Origin: Ardenticatenaceae bacterium
Lineage (GTDB): Bacteria; Chloroflexota; Anaerolineae; Promineifilales; Promineifilaceae
Direction: 5' to 3'
NCBI GenBank assembly: GCA_011525915.1
Contig: WYBM01000073.1
Span: 23,273 to 87,272, forward strand
DNA length: 64,000 bases
Under the pieces are notes generated by a model. That model did not search any database. It saw nothing but the letters and a program-made list of their open reading frames with translations, and was not told the DNA's origin. The position numbers and the translations under genes are program-made. Below, piece by piece: positions 8,243-16,813 of this stretch. The stretch's first letter is position 1. Every line of letters starts with the position of its first letter.

Positions 8243-8704
8243 ATGAACTTTAAGGATCAATCAATCACCGACGAACATGGCGAACAATTCATCTTCACAG
8301 TGGAGATGCAGCGCAGGTTAAGCCTGGCAGGGCTGCCTGTGGAGCCAGCTTCGTTGCCTATGCTCGAAGAAGTCCCGTCCACCCCGTCACGCCGGCCTGC
8401 TGCATCTCATACTCCTAGAGAAGGCGCCCAAGAAACGACCTTTGCGGAACCATTGACGATTCAAATTGATCCACAAACAGGGAAATATATAGGTCGGCTT
8501 AAGTGGTACAACGCTAAAAAGGGATATGGGTTTATTGTCCGCGGCGTGGGTGAAGAGATCTTCTTCCATAAGACCAGTACGGTTGGCAATCCTGAGGAAC
8601 TGGAAGAAGGGCAGTGGGTTTTGTACGATGTTGAAGAGACACACAAAGGCCTGGAAGCCACCGAAATTGAACCCTATGAAGGGGACACGTCGCTTCTTAG
8701 TTGA
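8243..8704 (+). CDS. Cold-shock domain protein with N-terminal extension
   Basis: 153 residues. The C-terminal half (about 84-145) is a cold-shock domain with RNP1-like KGYGFI and RNP2-like EIFFHKTS, ending EATEIEP. The N-terminal 80 residues are unusual for the family: an acidic/amphipathic part followed by a Pro/Ser/Thr-rich linker. It therefore looks like a tethered single-strand RNA/DNA-binding module. GGAGAAAG precedes the ATG. It lies 57 bases after gyrA on the same strand and may be cotranscribed. Two hairpins follow the stop. Confidence 0.88.
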   Translation: MNFKDQSITDEHGEQFIFTVEMQRRLSLAGLPVEPASLPMLEEVPSTPSRRPAASHTPREGAQETTFAEPLTIQIDPQTGKYIGRLKWYNAKKGYGFIVRGVGEEIFFHKTSTVGNPEELEEGQWVLYDVEETHKGLEATEIEPYEGDTSLLS

Positions 8705-8740
8705 GTGGCGTGGGCAGATAAGGTAAACCGCACAAAGTTT

Positions 8741-8768
8741 GCGCAACACTGGTACACCAGTTTTGCGC
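8741..8768. repeat. Hairpin after cold-shock gene
   Basis: GCGCAA-c-ACTGGT and ACCAGT-t-TTGCGC form a 12-pair imperfect stem around a 2-base gap. No T-run follows, so this may stabilise the transcript end rather than terminate it. Confidence 0.4.
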
Positions 8769-8856
8769 GGTTTCCTCAAGGAATTGGCAGCACCTTAGGC
8801 GACCTTCATTTTGAATGATTGTTGCCAATTACTAAACAGCGCCCCGGTAAATTCAC

Positions 8857-8897
8857 ACAAAACAGCCCGGAGCTACTACCCCAGGCTGTTTTGTCTT
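8857..8897. terminator. Bidirectional terminator
   Basis: ACAAAACAGCC (8857-8867) and GGCTGTTTTGT (8884-8894) form an 11-pair stem with a T-rich 3' arm. It sits between two converging genes. Confidence 0.7.
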
Positions 8898-8904
8898 AAA
8901 AAGG

Positions 8905-9531
8905 TTACACCGGAAAAACGATACGTTTTAGCTCAAATATGTCATCAGGCATGACATCTGGAATGATCAAAGCGCCACCTACTCTGGCGGAGCCATCTAC
9001 AAACTGGTAGGCTACCAGGCTGATATAGACATCACGTGCCCCGGTAAAAAACTGAAACACACGCCAAATAAAATTCTTAGACCAGTTGGGGTCCACCACC
9101 TGGGGCAGCCCTTTTAGTTCAACGGTGTCCACCAATGGGAAACTATCCATCTGAGGAATGGAAATAATAAACCGGGCATTTGTTTTAAGCAGCCGATACT
9201 GCGTGTAAATGATCCGTTGGTGGAATGCCAGCAGAAAAATGGAGATAAAGAAGATAACGGGGAGAAAAGCAATGCCCCAGCTATAGTTTTGTGTGGCAGT
9301 GATAACGGCCGTGGCAAACGTGACAACGGCCGCTGCCAATAAAAAACGGCCAAATCTGTCAAAGACTAACCGGCCCAAAAAGTCACGATACCAGGCCATC
9401 TGAATCTCTAACAACGGTTCCTCACCCGGCAACAGGCGAACTACCAGGGCTTGCGGGCGGAATGAATCCTCAATATTCCGTATAGAAGCCGTAAAGTCCC
9501 ATCGCTTGCGGCGGCGCCCGTTGGTGCTCAT
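8905..9531 (-). CDS. Two-helix membrane protein, function unknown
   Basis: 208 residues with a basic cytosolic N-terminus (GRRRKRWDF) and a hydrophobic pair at about residues 63-105 (FLLAAAVVTFATAVI and FLPVIFFISIFLLAF). The beta-rich C-terminal half, starting QRIIYTQYRLLKTNARFI, resembles the membrane-associated bacterial PH-like (bPH2) arrangement, but I cannot assign it firmly. Its ATG overlaps the stop of the preceding LysM gene (ATGA), so the two are translationally coupled. It is the last gene of a three-gene envelope operon. Confidence 0.75.
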   Translation of the reverse strand: MSTNGRRRKRWDFTASIRNIEDSFRPQALVVRLLPGEEPLLEIQMAWYRDFLGRLVFDRFGRFLLAAAVVTFATAVITATQNYSWGIAFLPVIFFISIFLLAFHQRIIYTQYRLLKTNARFIISIPQMDSFPLVDTVELKGLPQVVDPNWSKNFIWRVFQFFTGARDVYISLVAYQFVDGSARVGGALIIPDVMPDDIFELKRIVFPV

Positions 9532-10088
9532 GGTACCTGTCGTGCAGAAGTGGGAATTAACAAAACTTGCCCAGGATAGATAATGTGAGAGGTCAGGCCA
9601 TTGGCGGTCATGATATCGTTTACCGTCGTGCCAAAGCGGGTGGCAATGCCGTATAAGGTGTCTCCGGTTACAACCGTGTACTGCGCCGTACCCGGCGTGC
9701 TTCCACCACCGCCTGGCGGTATCTGCCCAGCCGCCGCCGGAGGTGTCACCACAATGATCACGGGCGGTTGGGTGGGCGTGAGCGAGGCGCCACCGCCCGA
9801 CTGTGCCCCCGTTGTGCCTAAAGAAGCGTCAATAATGGCTTCGGTAGAGTTAACAAAGGTATCAAAGCCGCCATCCGTTGTTGCCTGCAAACGTTCGTTG
9901 GCCCAGGAGAAAACAAAGGTGTCTACCAACCAGCCAACAAAAAATAGGGTGATCAAGATGCCCACAAAGTAGACGACCAGCTTGGTCAGTTTAAAGTCCT
10001 TGACCGGGCCTTGCCGAAAGAGCAAGAAAATGATGAGCGCACCACCCACTACAAGTGGCAAAAATCTCAAGAGCTGTAACAGATCCAT
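9528..10088 (-). CDS. Membrane-anchored LysM protein
   Basis: 186 residues. Two hydrophobic segments (about 8-25 and 38-58) anchor the protein. A Gly/Pro/Thr-rich linker then leads to a single C-terminal LysM domain (YTVVTGDTLYGIATRFGTTVNDIMTANGL...IIYPGQVLLIP in parts), which binds N-acetylglucosamine polymers such as peptidoglycan. It lies 49 bases downstream of a transglycosylase/M23-like gene and overlaps the next gene by four bases, which supports a cell-wall task for the operon. Confidence 0.9.
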   Translation of the reverse strand: MDLLQLLRFLPLVVGGALIIFLLFRQGPVKDFKLTKLVVYFVGILITLFFVGWLVDTFVFSWANERLQATTDGGFDTFVNSTEAIIDASLGTTGAQSGGGASLTPTQPPVIIVVTPPAAAGQIPPGGGGSTPGTAQYTVVTGDTLYGIATRFGTTVNDIMTANGLTSHIIYPGQVLLIPTSARQVP

Positions 10089-10137
10089 AATGTTCTACTC
10101 CTCTCTGCTGTGTACTACCCTGTTAAAACGTTTTCCC

Positions 10138-11421
10138 TTAAGGCAGAAATGCCTGTGGATCAACGAATATTTCATTGACTTTGTCGAAGATGGTGTAATG
10201 AACATGGGGGCCGGTGGCTACCCCTACGGCGCCCATGATGCCGACGGCCTGACCCTGCTTGACAGCACCTTCGGCCACAAAATAGGTACGTGCATGCAGC
10301 AGCCAGACGATCCATTCATCGTTTTCGATACGTATGGTGCTGTTAAACCATTGGTCCGTATAAGTGCTAATGTCCCCGGACATAGGCGCTTGCAACACGG
10401 CCGTACTGTTGCTGCTGGAAATGTCTAGCCCCGGCAAGCCATAGCTGCAACCGTGTACATCTTGTGTCAAAAGAGGCGAATCACTCACCGGGTTTAGTTG
10501 GGGGCGCAAAGACGGCCGTCCTAACAGATGGGCTTCCCCCAGACAGCTGGCATCGTCCAGCATCCGGTAGTCAGGGAAAGCCATCGATGTCTCCGTTCCC
10601 AGGAACCCGCTGGTCAACTCACGTAAAAAGTGGCTGCTCAGATCATAAAACTGGGTGCTGACAAAAAGCAGTGTCAGGGAAAACGGCCGTGATTCGGCAT
10701 CCATTTGCCCGGCGATCACACTTTGAAAGGCCAGGTGTGCCGGCCAGGCGCCTAACGTTTTCATCTCCACCGTACCTAATTCAATGTCACTGTAAACCAT
10801 GTTGGTATGGGCCGCATCATAGCCATTCATGACGTAGGCCGAATCATCAGGGTTCAGGCGTGCCGCCGCTCCCGTGCCGGCGTTATAGGCGAAGTAACAA
10901 CGTTTGAGTGCCTTTGGATCCTGGGTGAAGTAAGTGATTTCCGGGCAGCGCTTTTTGAATTCCTGGGCCCCAATTTGCAGTTGTGCCTGAATTTCCCGTT
11001 CAGACACTGGCCCAGGAGTAAAACAAGGATGCTCACCAGATCGCACCAGATCATACGCGCCGATGATACCCGTACAATTATCAGGATTCACTGCCAACAT
11101 ACTGTTTTCTTTAAACCACAACACCAGTGGTACTTCACGGGGTATATCTACACTGCGAGCAATGCTGTCGGCGATGGGCGCCCATGTTACGGCCGTGACC
11201 TGCACACTGCCTGGTAGATCATACTGCCCGGCCATATAAAACCGACTGCCTGCCAGCAACCCCAACCCTAAAAGCAACAACAGTACCGTATCATGCATGC
11301 CTCGCAAAAACGTGGTGGCGGCTAACTGTTTACTCAAGCTCACCGCTGGCCAAAGCTGCTGCTGAACCCAGGCGATAAACCACTTTTCCAGCAAAGCCAT
11401 AGCCTTTACTAAAGGAGACAT
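10138..11421 (-). CDS. Transglycosylase-like / M23-like envelope protein
   Basis: A 427-residue protein with one membrane helix near residues 45-65 (TVLLLLLGLGLLAGS). The middle (about 95-215) looks like a lysozyme-type lytic transglycosylase: a putative catalytic Glu in WFKENSM, then the hallmark CYFAYNAGTGAA. The C-terminal 100 residues are an M23/LytM fold (QAPMSGDIS, HARTYFVAEG, GQAVGIMGAVG, GPHVHYTIFD). The HxH ligands and the preceding His are kept, but the first zinc His is Leu (GLPGLDIS), so the peptidase is probably inactive and may only bind or regulate. A promoter TTGCAA-17-CATAAT lies so close that the mRNA would have almost no leader. Confidence 0.8.
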   Translation of the reverse strand: MSPLVKAMALLEKWFIAWVQQQLWPAVSLSKQLAATTFLRGMHDTVLLLLLGLGLLAGSRFYMAGQYDLPGSVQVTAVTWAPIADSIARSVDIPREVPLVLWFKENSMLAVNPDNCTGIIGAYDLVRSGEHPCFTPGPVSEREIQAQLQIGAQEFKKRCPEITYFTQDPKALKRCYFAYNAGTGAAARLNPDDSAYVMNGYDAAHTNMVYSDIELGTVEMKTLGAWPAHLAFQSVIAGQMDAESRPFSLTLLFVSTQFYDLSSHFLRELTSGFLGTETSMAFPDYRMLDDASCLGEAHLLGRPSLRPQLNPVSDSPLLTQDVHGCSYGLPGLDISSSNSTAVLQAPMSGDISTYTDQWFNSTIRIENDEWIVWLLHARTYFVAEGAVKQGQAVGIMGAVGVATGPHVHYTIFDKVNEIFVDPQAFLP

Positions 11422-11430
11422 AATGTTTAC

Positions 11431-11459
11431 ATTATGCCCGATCTTACATCAAGTTGCAA
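11431..11459 (-). promoter_or_regulatory. Promoter of envelope operon, nearly leaderless
   Basis: Minus-strand TTGCAA (11454-11459), 17-base spacer, CATAAT (11431-11436). Expected start is about 3 bases before the ATG at 11421, and no Shine-Dalgarno is seen. Confidence 0.55.
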
Positions 11460-11581
11460 GGATTATGTAAAACTTACGCAGGTCAGCCGTGTTTGCTTTG
11501 AAATGCCTGACAGGCAGAGGGCGGTGACGCCGGATGTCCCCCATCCGCCCCCCGCCTCGTGTTGGTCGAAGCCCGTCAGAG

Positions 11582-11612
11582 GCCACCGGTAACGGTGGCT
11601 TTTTGTCTTTTA
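11582..11612 (+). terminator. Terminator-like hairpin upstream of STAND gene
   Basis: GCCACCG-GTAA-CGGTGGC followed by TTTTTGTCTTTT is a good intrinsic terminator on the plus strand, yet no plus-strand gene lies upstream of it. The 120 bases before it hold two more small hairpins (GCCTGACAGGC; GGATG-TCCCC-CATCC). It could end a small RNA or act as an attenuator or insulator. Confidence 0.55.
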
Positions 11613-11647
11613 GGTTGATAATCGCTTCCCTAAACAGGTTAAATTCA

Positions 11648-11656
11648 TGGTATACT
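11648..11656 (+). promoter_or_regulatory. Extended -10 promoter of STAND gene
   Basis: TGG-TATACT (TGn extended -10). No good -35 is seen. The leader would be about 40 bases, with GGAAGA before the ATG at 11703. Confidence 0.5.
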
Positions 11657-11702
11657 GCTGCCCCAAGCAAGCGTTTTCACAACATAATCAGGAAGACAAT
11701 TG

Positions 11703-14405
11703 ATGACCATGGACTTATCACCAGAAGTAGGGGCCTATCTCCTGGCATTCAGTACCCAAATCAGCCGGCTTTTTAGTGAGGATGATTTACGCGGTCTATG
11801 TCTGATGTTGGGTATCGGGTACGAAAACCTACCCGCCCAGGGCCATATGAACAAAGCTAGGGAATTGGTGATGCGCTTATGGCGAGAACAGCGCTTACCG
11901 GCATTGGCCACCGTTGTACGGCAACAACGCCCAGGCGCCACCTGGCCAGAACCGCCGGCAGCCGTCAAGCTCACCTTCCTCACGCCCCTGGACCGGTTAC
12001 AGGCAATGCCCACGGACGAAACCTTGGCGCCGGGGCTGCTGCCGCCGGGCTCACGCATCGAATTTACGCCCAACCCTCTTTTTGTTGGCCGTGAGCAAGA
12101 ATTACGGCAACTGGCGCAGCGATTCAAAGCAGAAGGGACCGTCACCGGGGGACAAACGGTGGCCATCACCGGCATCGGGGGCAAGGGCAAAACCCAACTG
12201 GCGTCGGAATTTGCCCACCGGTATGGGCCTTACTTCGCCGGTGGCGTTTTCTGGGTGAGCTTTGCCCAGGCAGAGAACATTGCCACCGAAGTCGCCGCCT
12301 GTGGTCAAGGGGACGAGAATGCTCTGGCCGCCGGGTTTGCCTCTTTCTCTTTGGCGGAACAGGTGCAGTGGGTGCAGAATGGCTGGCAAACGGTCGTGCC
12401 GCGGCTGCTCATCTTTGACAACTGTGAGGATGAGCGCCTGCTGCAGCGCTGGCGGCCTAAGACCGGCGGCTGCCGGGTGCTGTTGACTAGCCGGCGCGGC
12501 CGCTGGGACAAATCGCTGGGCGTACACCAGATAAGCTTATCCATCTTGGACCGGGTAGACAGCGTGGCCTTGCTGCGCCGGTTTGTGCCGGACATAGAGA
12601 CAGAAGTGGCCACGGCCGTGGCCGCCGCTTGTGGCGGTTTGCCTCTGGCCTTACACCTAGCGGGCAAATACCTGGAGGCGAATGAATGGACCATCTCCCC
12701 CCGTGACTATCTGGCGCAGTTGCAGGCGGAGTCACTGCGGGTGCTTGTCCCCCTGCTGGAGGAAGAATCAGACACTTCCCCCACCGAACATGATCCGAAT
12801 GTGGCTCGCACCTTCACCCTGAGTTACGCGCAGTTGCATCCGGTCGCTGAGCGTGACAGGCAGGCGCTGCTGATTCTGGCGCGCGCCGCCCATTTGGCGC
12901 CGGGCGAACCGATACCGCCAGACTTGTTAGGTGCCATTGCCGCCGGTACCGATGAGGTGCCAGCTGAACAGATTAGCGCTGCCCTAAACCGGCTGGTGGA
13001 CCTGGGATTTCTGGAAAAGGAACAAGGGCGGACAGTGGTGCTGCACCGGTTACTGGCCCTGTATGTCAGGGCGGAAACAGAAGATATCGCTGCGGCCCAG
13101 GCTGGGGCTGAGGCCGGCATGCTCGCGGCTATAGACAAGCGCACAGATGTGACCGGACGCATCGGGCCGGCGCCATTGCTTATCAGCCATCTTCGTTATG
13201 TGACCGAGGCGGCATTCCCACGCGATGAGGAACAGACTGCCAGACTTTGTACCTGGTTGGGGCATTATCTGGATGAAATAGCCGAGTACCAGGCTTCTTA
13301 CCCCTATCGAGAGCGGGCGCTGACGATTTGGGAGAAAGTGCTGGGGGGCGAACACCCGAACACGGCGAGTAGTCTGAACAACCTGGGGAGCCTACTGCAG
13401 GACATGGGCGATTATGCCGGAGCGCGGCTATACCTTGAACGAGCCCTGGCGATTCGGGAGAAAGTGCTGGGTAGCGAACACCCGACTACGGCACTTAGTC
13501 TGAACAACCTGGGAAACCTGCTGCAGGACATGGGCGACAACACCGGGGCGCGGCCGTACTATGAGCGGGCGCTGGCGATATATGAGAAAGTGCTGGGTGG
13601 CGAGCACCCAGACACGGCGCGTAGTCTGAACAACTTGGGGAGCCTGCTACAGGCTATGGGGGATCACGCTGGGGCCCGGCCGTACCTTGAACGGGCGCTG
13701 ACGATATATGAGAAAGTGCTGGGTGACGAGCACCCGGATACGGCGGTCAGTCTGAACAACCTGGGGTTTCTGCTACGGGCCATGGGCGACAACGCCGGGG
13801 CACGACCATACCTTAAACGGGCCCTGGTGATAGTTGAAAAAGCACTAGGTGGCGAACACCCGACTACGGCACTTAGTCTGAACAACCTGGGTGTCCTGCT
13901 ACGGGCCATGGGCGACAACGTCGGGGCCCTGCCGTACCATGAACGCGCCCTGACGATATGTGAAAAAGTGCTAGGTAACGAACACCCGACTACGGCACTT
14001 AGTTTGAACAACCTGGGGAGCCTGCTACAGGATATGGGCGACAACGTTAGGGCGCGACTGTACTATGAACAAGCTCTAGCGATTCGAGAGAAAGTGCTGG
14101 GTGGCGAGCACCCAGACACGGCGGGTAGTCTGAACAACCTGGGGAGCCTGCTGCAAGCCATGGGCGATGATGCCGGGGCGCGGCCGTACTATGAACGGGC
14201 CCTGGTGATATATGAGAAAGTGCTGGGTGGCGAGCACCCGGATACGGCGATAAGTCTGAACAACTTGGGGAGCCTGCTGCAGGACATGGGGGACCACGCT
14301 GGGGCCCGGCCGTACCTTGAACAAGCTCTGGCGATAGTTGAAGACAAACTCGGACCTGATCATCCCCACACACAAATTGTAAGAAACAACCTGAATTCTC
14401 TATGA
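11703..14405 (+). CDS. NLR-like STAND ATPase: adaptor domain, NB-ARC, TPR
   Basis: A 900-residue signal-sensing ATPase of the STAND class. Residues about 20-80 (FSEDDLRGLCLMLGIGYENL, ARELVMRLWREQRLPAL) match the small helical effector-associated (death-like) adaptor domains found in predicted bacterial conflict systems. NB-ARC follows: P-loop GIGGKGKT, Walker B LLIFDNCED, LLTSRR sensor, GGLPLAL and a winged-helix part. Residues about 535-890 are nine kinesin-light-chain-type TPR units of 42 residues. In such systems the TPRs sense a trigger and the adaptor recruits an effector with a like domain. No effector is fused or adjacent. The ATG at 11703 follows GGAAGA. Confidence 0.88.
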   Translation: MTMDLSPEVGAYLLAFSTQISRLFSEDDLRGLCLMLGIGYENLPAQGHMNKARELVMRLWREQRLPALATVVRQQRPGATWPEPPAAVKLTFLTPLDRLQAMPTDETLAPGLLPPGSRIEFTPNPLFVGREQELRQLAQRFKAEGTVTGGQTVAITGIGGKGKTQLASEFAHRYGPYFAGGVFWVSFAQAENIATEVAACGQGDENALAAGFASFSLAEQVQWVQNGWQTVVPRLLIFDNCEDERLLQRWRPKTGGCRVLLTSRRGRWDKSLGVHQISLSILDRVDSVALLRRFVPDIETEVATAVAAACGGLPLALHLAGKYLEANEWTISPRDYLAQLQAESLRVLVPLLEEESDTSPTEHDPNVARTFTLSYAQLHPVAERDRQALLILARAAHLAPGEPIPPDLLGAIAAGTDEVPAEQISAALNRLVDLGFLEKEQGRTVVLHRLLALYVRAETEDIAAAQAGAEAGMLAAIDKRTDVTGRIGPAPLLISHLRYVTEAAFPRDEEQTARLCTWLGHYLDEIAEYQASYPYRERALTIWEKVLGGEHPNTASSLNNLGSLLQDMGDYAGARLYLERALAIREKVLGSEHPTTALSLNNLGNLLQDMGDNTGARPYYERALAIYEKVLGGEHPDTARSLNNLGSLLQAMGDHAGARPYLERALTIYEKVLGDEHPDTAVSLNNLGFLLRAMGDNAGARPYLKRALVIVEKALGGEHPTTALSLNNLGVLLRAMGDNVGALPYHERALTICEKVLGNEHPTTALSLNNLGSLLQDMGDNVRARLYYEQALAIREKVLGGEHPDTAGSLNNLGSLLQAMGDDAGARPYYERALVIYEKVLGGEHPDTAISLNNLGSLLQDMGDHAGARPYLEQALAIVEDKLGPDHPHTQIVRNNLNSL
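13305..14345 (+). repeat. Nine-unit 126-bp tandem repeat coding TPRs
   Basis: Units start at 13305, 13431, 13557 and every 126 bases to 14313; the last is diverged. Each codes 42 residues around LNNLGxLLxxMGDxxGARxY and EKVLGGEHPxTA. Units are highly similar in DNA, including synonymous sites, which points to recent duplication or gene conversion. Variable residues cluster in a few columns. Confidence 0.9.
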
Positions 14406-14460
14406 GCCCCACAGGGGTTAACATCACGTCAAGAGGGTTTAATACGAGTTTGAACGCCAT

Positions 14461-14487
14461 AAAGCCCCACAAAACGGGGCCTTTTCC
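14461..14487. terminator. Terminator between STAND gene and permease gene
   Basis: GCCCC-ACAAAAC-GGGGC with CTTTT on the plus side and a short T-run on the minus side. It lies between converging genes. Confidence 0.65.
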
Positions 14488-14534
14488 CAATTTACTGGCT
14501 TCTTGCTAGACAGGCTGCACTTTTATGCTGGTCG

Positions 14535-15518
14535 TTATTTTCTGTTCTTCCCTTGTACCAGGCGTGGATCCAGCGCATCACGCAGCCCGTCCCCCATCAG
14601 GTTAAAGGCCAGAACCGTAATAGAGATAGCAATCCCCGGAATAAATACCAGATGCGGTGCGCTGAAGATCTGGTTGCGTTCTCGACCTAACATGGTGCCC
14701 CATTCGGCCGTAGGTTCTTGGGCCCCCAACCCCAGAAAAGAGAGCGCGGCCGTGTCCAAAATAGCTGTAGCAATACCTAACGTGGCCAGCACAATCAGCG
14801 GTGGCAGGGCATTGGGCAGAATACGGCCGAATAAAATGCGCCAACTGCTGGCCCCCAAAGCTCGTGACGCCTCCACATACTCCGTTTCCCGCACCGTTAA
14901 GACAGTAGCCCGAATGACCCGCGCATAAGTGGGTAGACTGACAATGGCAATAGCCAACATCGCATTTTCCAGGCTGGGCCCCAGTACAAAAACCAGGGCG
15001 ATGGCCAATAAGAAAAAGGGGAATGCCAGGATAATGTCCATGGTGCGCATCAAGAGATTGTCTATCCAGCCGCCCGCATAACCGGCGATGGCCCCAATAA
15101 CGGTGCCCACCACAACGGCCGCGGCAATGACGGTAAAGCCAATACGCAAAGAGACACGCGAACCGTACACGATGCGGCTGAATTGATCACGACCGTTGCC
15201 GTCGGTGCCAAAAATATGCTGTGACTCCGTTTTCGGGCAGCCCAGGGCGTGAATACAGGGAGCCGCTCGTCGTTTGATCTTGCCGTCCTCACTCTCCACG
15301 GTTTTGGCGGGATCATAAGGGGCAATCACCGGAGCAAAGACGGCCGTGAAGATCAAAAACCCTAACATGACCAGTCCCACCTGCGCTGAACGCTGCCGAA
15401 ATAAGCGCCGCAGTGTCAACCGCCATAGACTATTTGATTTGTAATCACCTATATCGGCAATATTATCGTCCGGAATCTGTACGACGGGGGAAATTGTTTC
15501 TGGCGTTTGTGTAGTCAT
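14535..15518 (-). CDS. Peptide/nickel-type ABC permease, DppC-like
   Basis: 327-residue inner-membrane permease. The N-terminal cytosolic part is followed by the first helix (LVMLGFLIFTAVFAPVIAPYDP, in parts), a periplasmic loop with the family GTDGNGRDQFSRIVYGSR, and the core with five further helices. The EAA loop that contacts the ATPase is present (EYVEASRALGASSWRILFGRILPN). It is the last gene of a binding protein - permease - permease operon, 4 bases after the DppB-like gene. The two ATPase genes usual for this transporter class are not in the window. Confidence 0.93.
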   Translation of the reverse strand: MTTQTPETISPVVQIPDDNIADIGDYKSNSLWRLTLRRLFRQRSAQVGLVMLGFLIFTAVFAPVIAPYDPAKTVESEDGKIKRRAAPCIHALGCPKTESQHIFGTDGNGRDQFSRIVYGSRVSLRIGFTVIAAAVVVGTVIGAIAGYAGGWIDNLLMRTMDIILAFPFFLLAIALVFVLGPSLENAMLAIAIVSLPTYARVIRATVLTVRETEYVEASRALGASSWRILFGRILPNALPPLIVLATLGIATAILDTAALSFLGLGAQEPTAEWGTMLGRERNQIFSAPHLVFIPGIAISITVLAFNLMGDGLRDALDPRLVQGKNRK

Positions 15519-15522
15519 GAGG

Positions 15523-16662
15523 TTAATCTAGCCGAACTCGTGGGTCCAAAATCGCATACGATAAGTCTACAATCAGGTTAAAAGCCACATAAACAAAAGC
15601 AATGATGAGTACAAAACCTTGAATCACCGGGAAATCACGAGAGGTAATGGCTTCAAAAACGCTTAATCCTACACCCGGCAGGCTGAAAATGGTCTCCGTG
15701 AGTACGGCCCCGCCTAAAATGGCGGCCATTTGCAAGCCGGCAATGGTCACAATGGGCAGCAGGGCGTTACGAAAAGAATGTTTCATAATCACTTTTCGTG
15801 GGGGTAATCCTTTGGCTCTGGCCGTGCGAATATAATCCTGCCCCAATATCTCTAACATGCTGGAGCGAGTCATTCGGGCAATAATGGCCAGGGGAATGGT
15901 GGCCAGGGCAATAGACGGCAAAATAAGGTGACGGAGGGCATCCCTCAGTACCACCCAATCAGCGGTCAGAATGGAATTTACAATGTAGGACTTGGCAATA
16001 AACTGGTATAGAAAAAATTTGCCCGTGCCCGGGTCCACAGCCAGTTCATAAAAAGTATAAAAAGGCAAAGGCACTATACCCGGCGAAAGTCGCCCCGATG
16101 GCGGCAGTGCCAGAGGTGTGCCCCTTAACGTGACCGCAAAAAAGTACGCCAACAGCAGTCCCAGAAAAAAGACAGGCATAGAGACGCCAATATTGGCCCC
16201 AAACATGGTAATGACATCAATAGCCGAATTGCGCCGCACCGCAGAGATAATACCGGCCGGAATACCCACCAGTAAGGCCAGCAGCATGGCGGCCATACCT
16301 AATTCAATGGTCATAGGCAAGCGCTCAGCCAGCATCAGCATCACCGGCCGCTTAAACCGGATTGAATCCCCAAAATCCCCTTGCAGCATTGTGCCCATGT
16401 AGATGAAGAACTGTGTTTCCTGAGGGTTGACCAGGCATTCGCCAAACGCAAATGGTTTAACTGATTGGATACAGTTAACCACGGGCTTGTTTAACCCATG
16501 CTTTTCAGCAAAACGTACACACGTTTCGGCACTGGCTTTCTCACCCAAGATTGATTTGCACGGGTCGCCTGGTACCGCCCGGGCCAGAAAAAAGACAACG
16601 GTTAAGATGGCTAATAAAACAGGAACAGCCAGGATTATGCGGCGTACAGTATATTGAATCAT
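15523..16662 (-). CDS. Peptide/nickel-type ABC permease, DppB-like
   Basis: 379-residue permease of the DppB/OppB type. Family features: N-terminal helix with FFLARAVPGDPC, the GDSIRFKRPVMLMLAERLP segment, core helices and the EAA loop (DYIRTARAKGLPPRKVIMKHSFRNA in parts), ending AILDPRVRLD. Longer than the usual 310-340 residues because of periplasmic loops near residues 35-80 (with paired Cys) and 190-235. It should pair with the adjacent DppC-like protein. A long stem-loop separates it from the upstream binding-protein gene. Confidence 0.93.
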   Translation of the reverse strand: MIQYTVRRIILAVPVLLAILTVVFFLARAVPGDPCKSILGEKASAETCVRFAEKHGLNKPVVNCIQSVKPFAFGECLVNPQETQFFIYMGTMLQGDFGDSIRFKRPVMLMLAERLPMTIELGMAAMLLALLVGIPAGIISAVRRNSAIDVITMFGANIGVSMPVFFLGLLLAYFFAVTLRGTPLALPPSGRLSPGIVPLPFYTFYELAVDPGTGKFFLYQFIAKSYIVNSILTADWVVLRDALRHLILPSIALATIPLAIIARMTRSSMLEILGQDYIRTARAKGLPPRKVIMKHSFRNALLPIVTIAGLQMAAILGGAVLTETIFSLPGVGLSVFEAITSRDFPVIQGFVLIIAFVYVAFNLIVDLSYAILDPRVRLD

Positions 16663-16673
16663 GAGTAGGAATA

Positions 16674-16739
16674 AGACATCCGATTTCGGTAATGACTTCT
16701 GGTCATCTTCAGCCTACAAGCTGCCGAAATCGGATGTCT
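16674..16739 (-). promoter_or_regulatory. Intercistronic stem-loop between binding protein and permease
   Basis: AGACATCCGATTTCGG (16674-16689) and its perfect complement (16724-16739) form a 16-pair stem with a 34-base loop, 12 bases before the permease start. In other importer operons such structures stop or protect transcripts so that binding protein outnumbers permease. The same role is inferred here. Confidence 0.7.
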
Positions 16740-16813
16740 GCTTTTCTTTAAATTCAGGCGTTATGACTGATACAAAGTGACCGGTGTTTAAACCTGCCGG
16801 TTACCAAGTTGTA

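Noticed and set aside
11449..11670. Possible SRP or 6S RNA between the envelope operon and the STAND gene
   Set aside because: Hairpins and a terminator are present, but the conserved SRP loop (GGAAGGnAGCAG type) is absent on both strands. Kept only as a terminator-like hairpin.
13305..14345. Regular direct repeats that could suggest a CRISPR array
   Set aside because: Units are 126 bp without spacers and encode an uninterrupted TPR protein. No CRISPR array is seen in the window.
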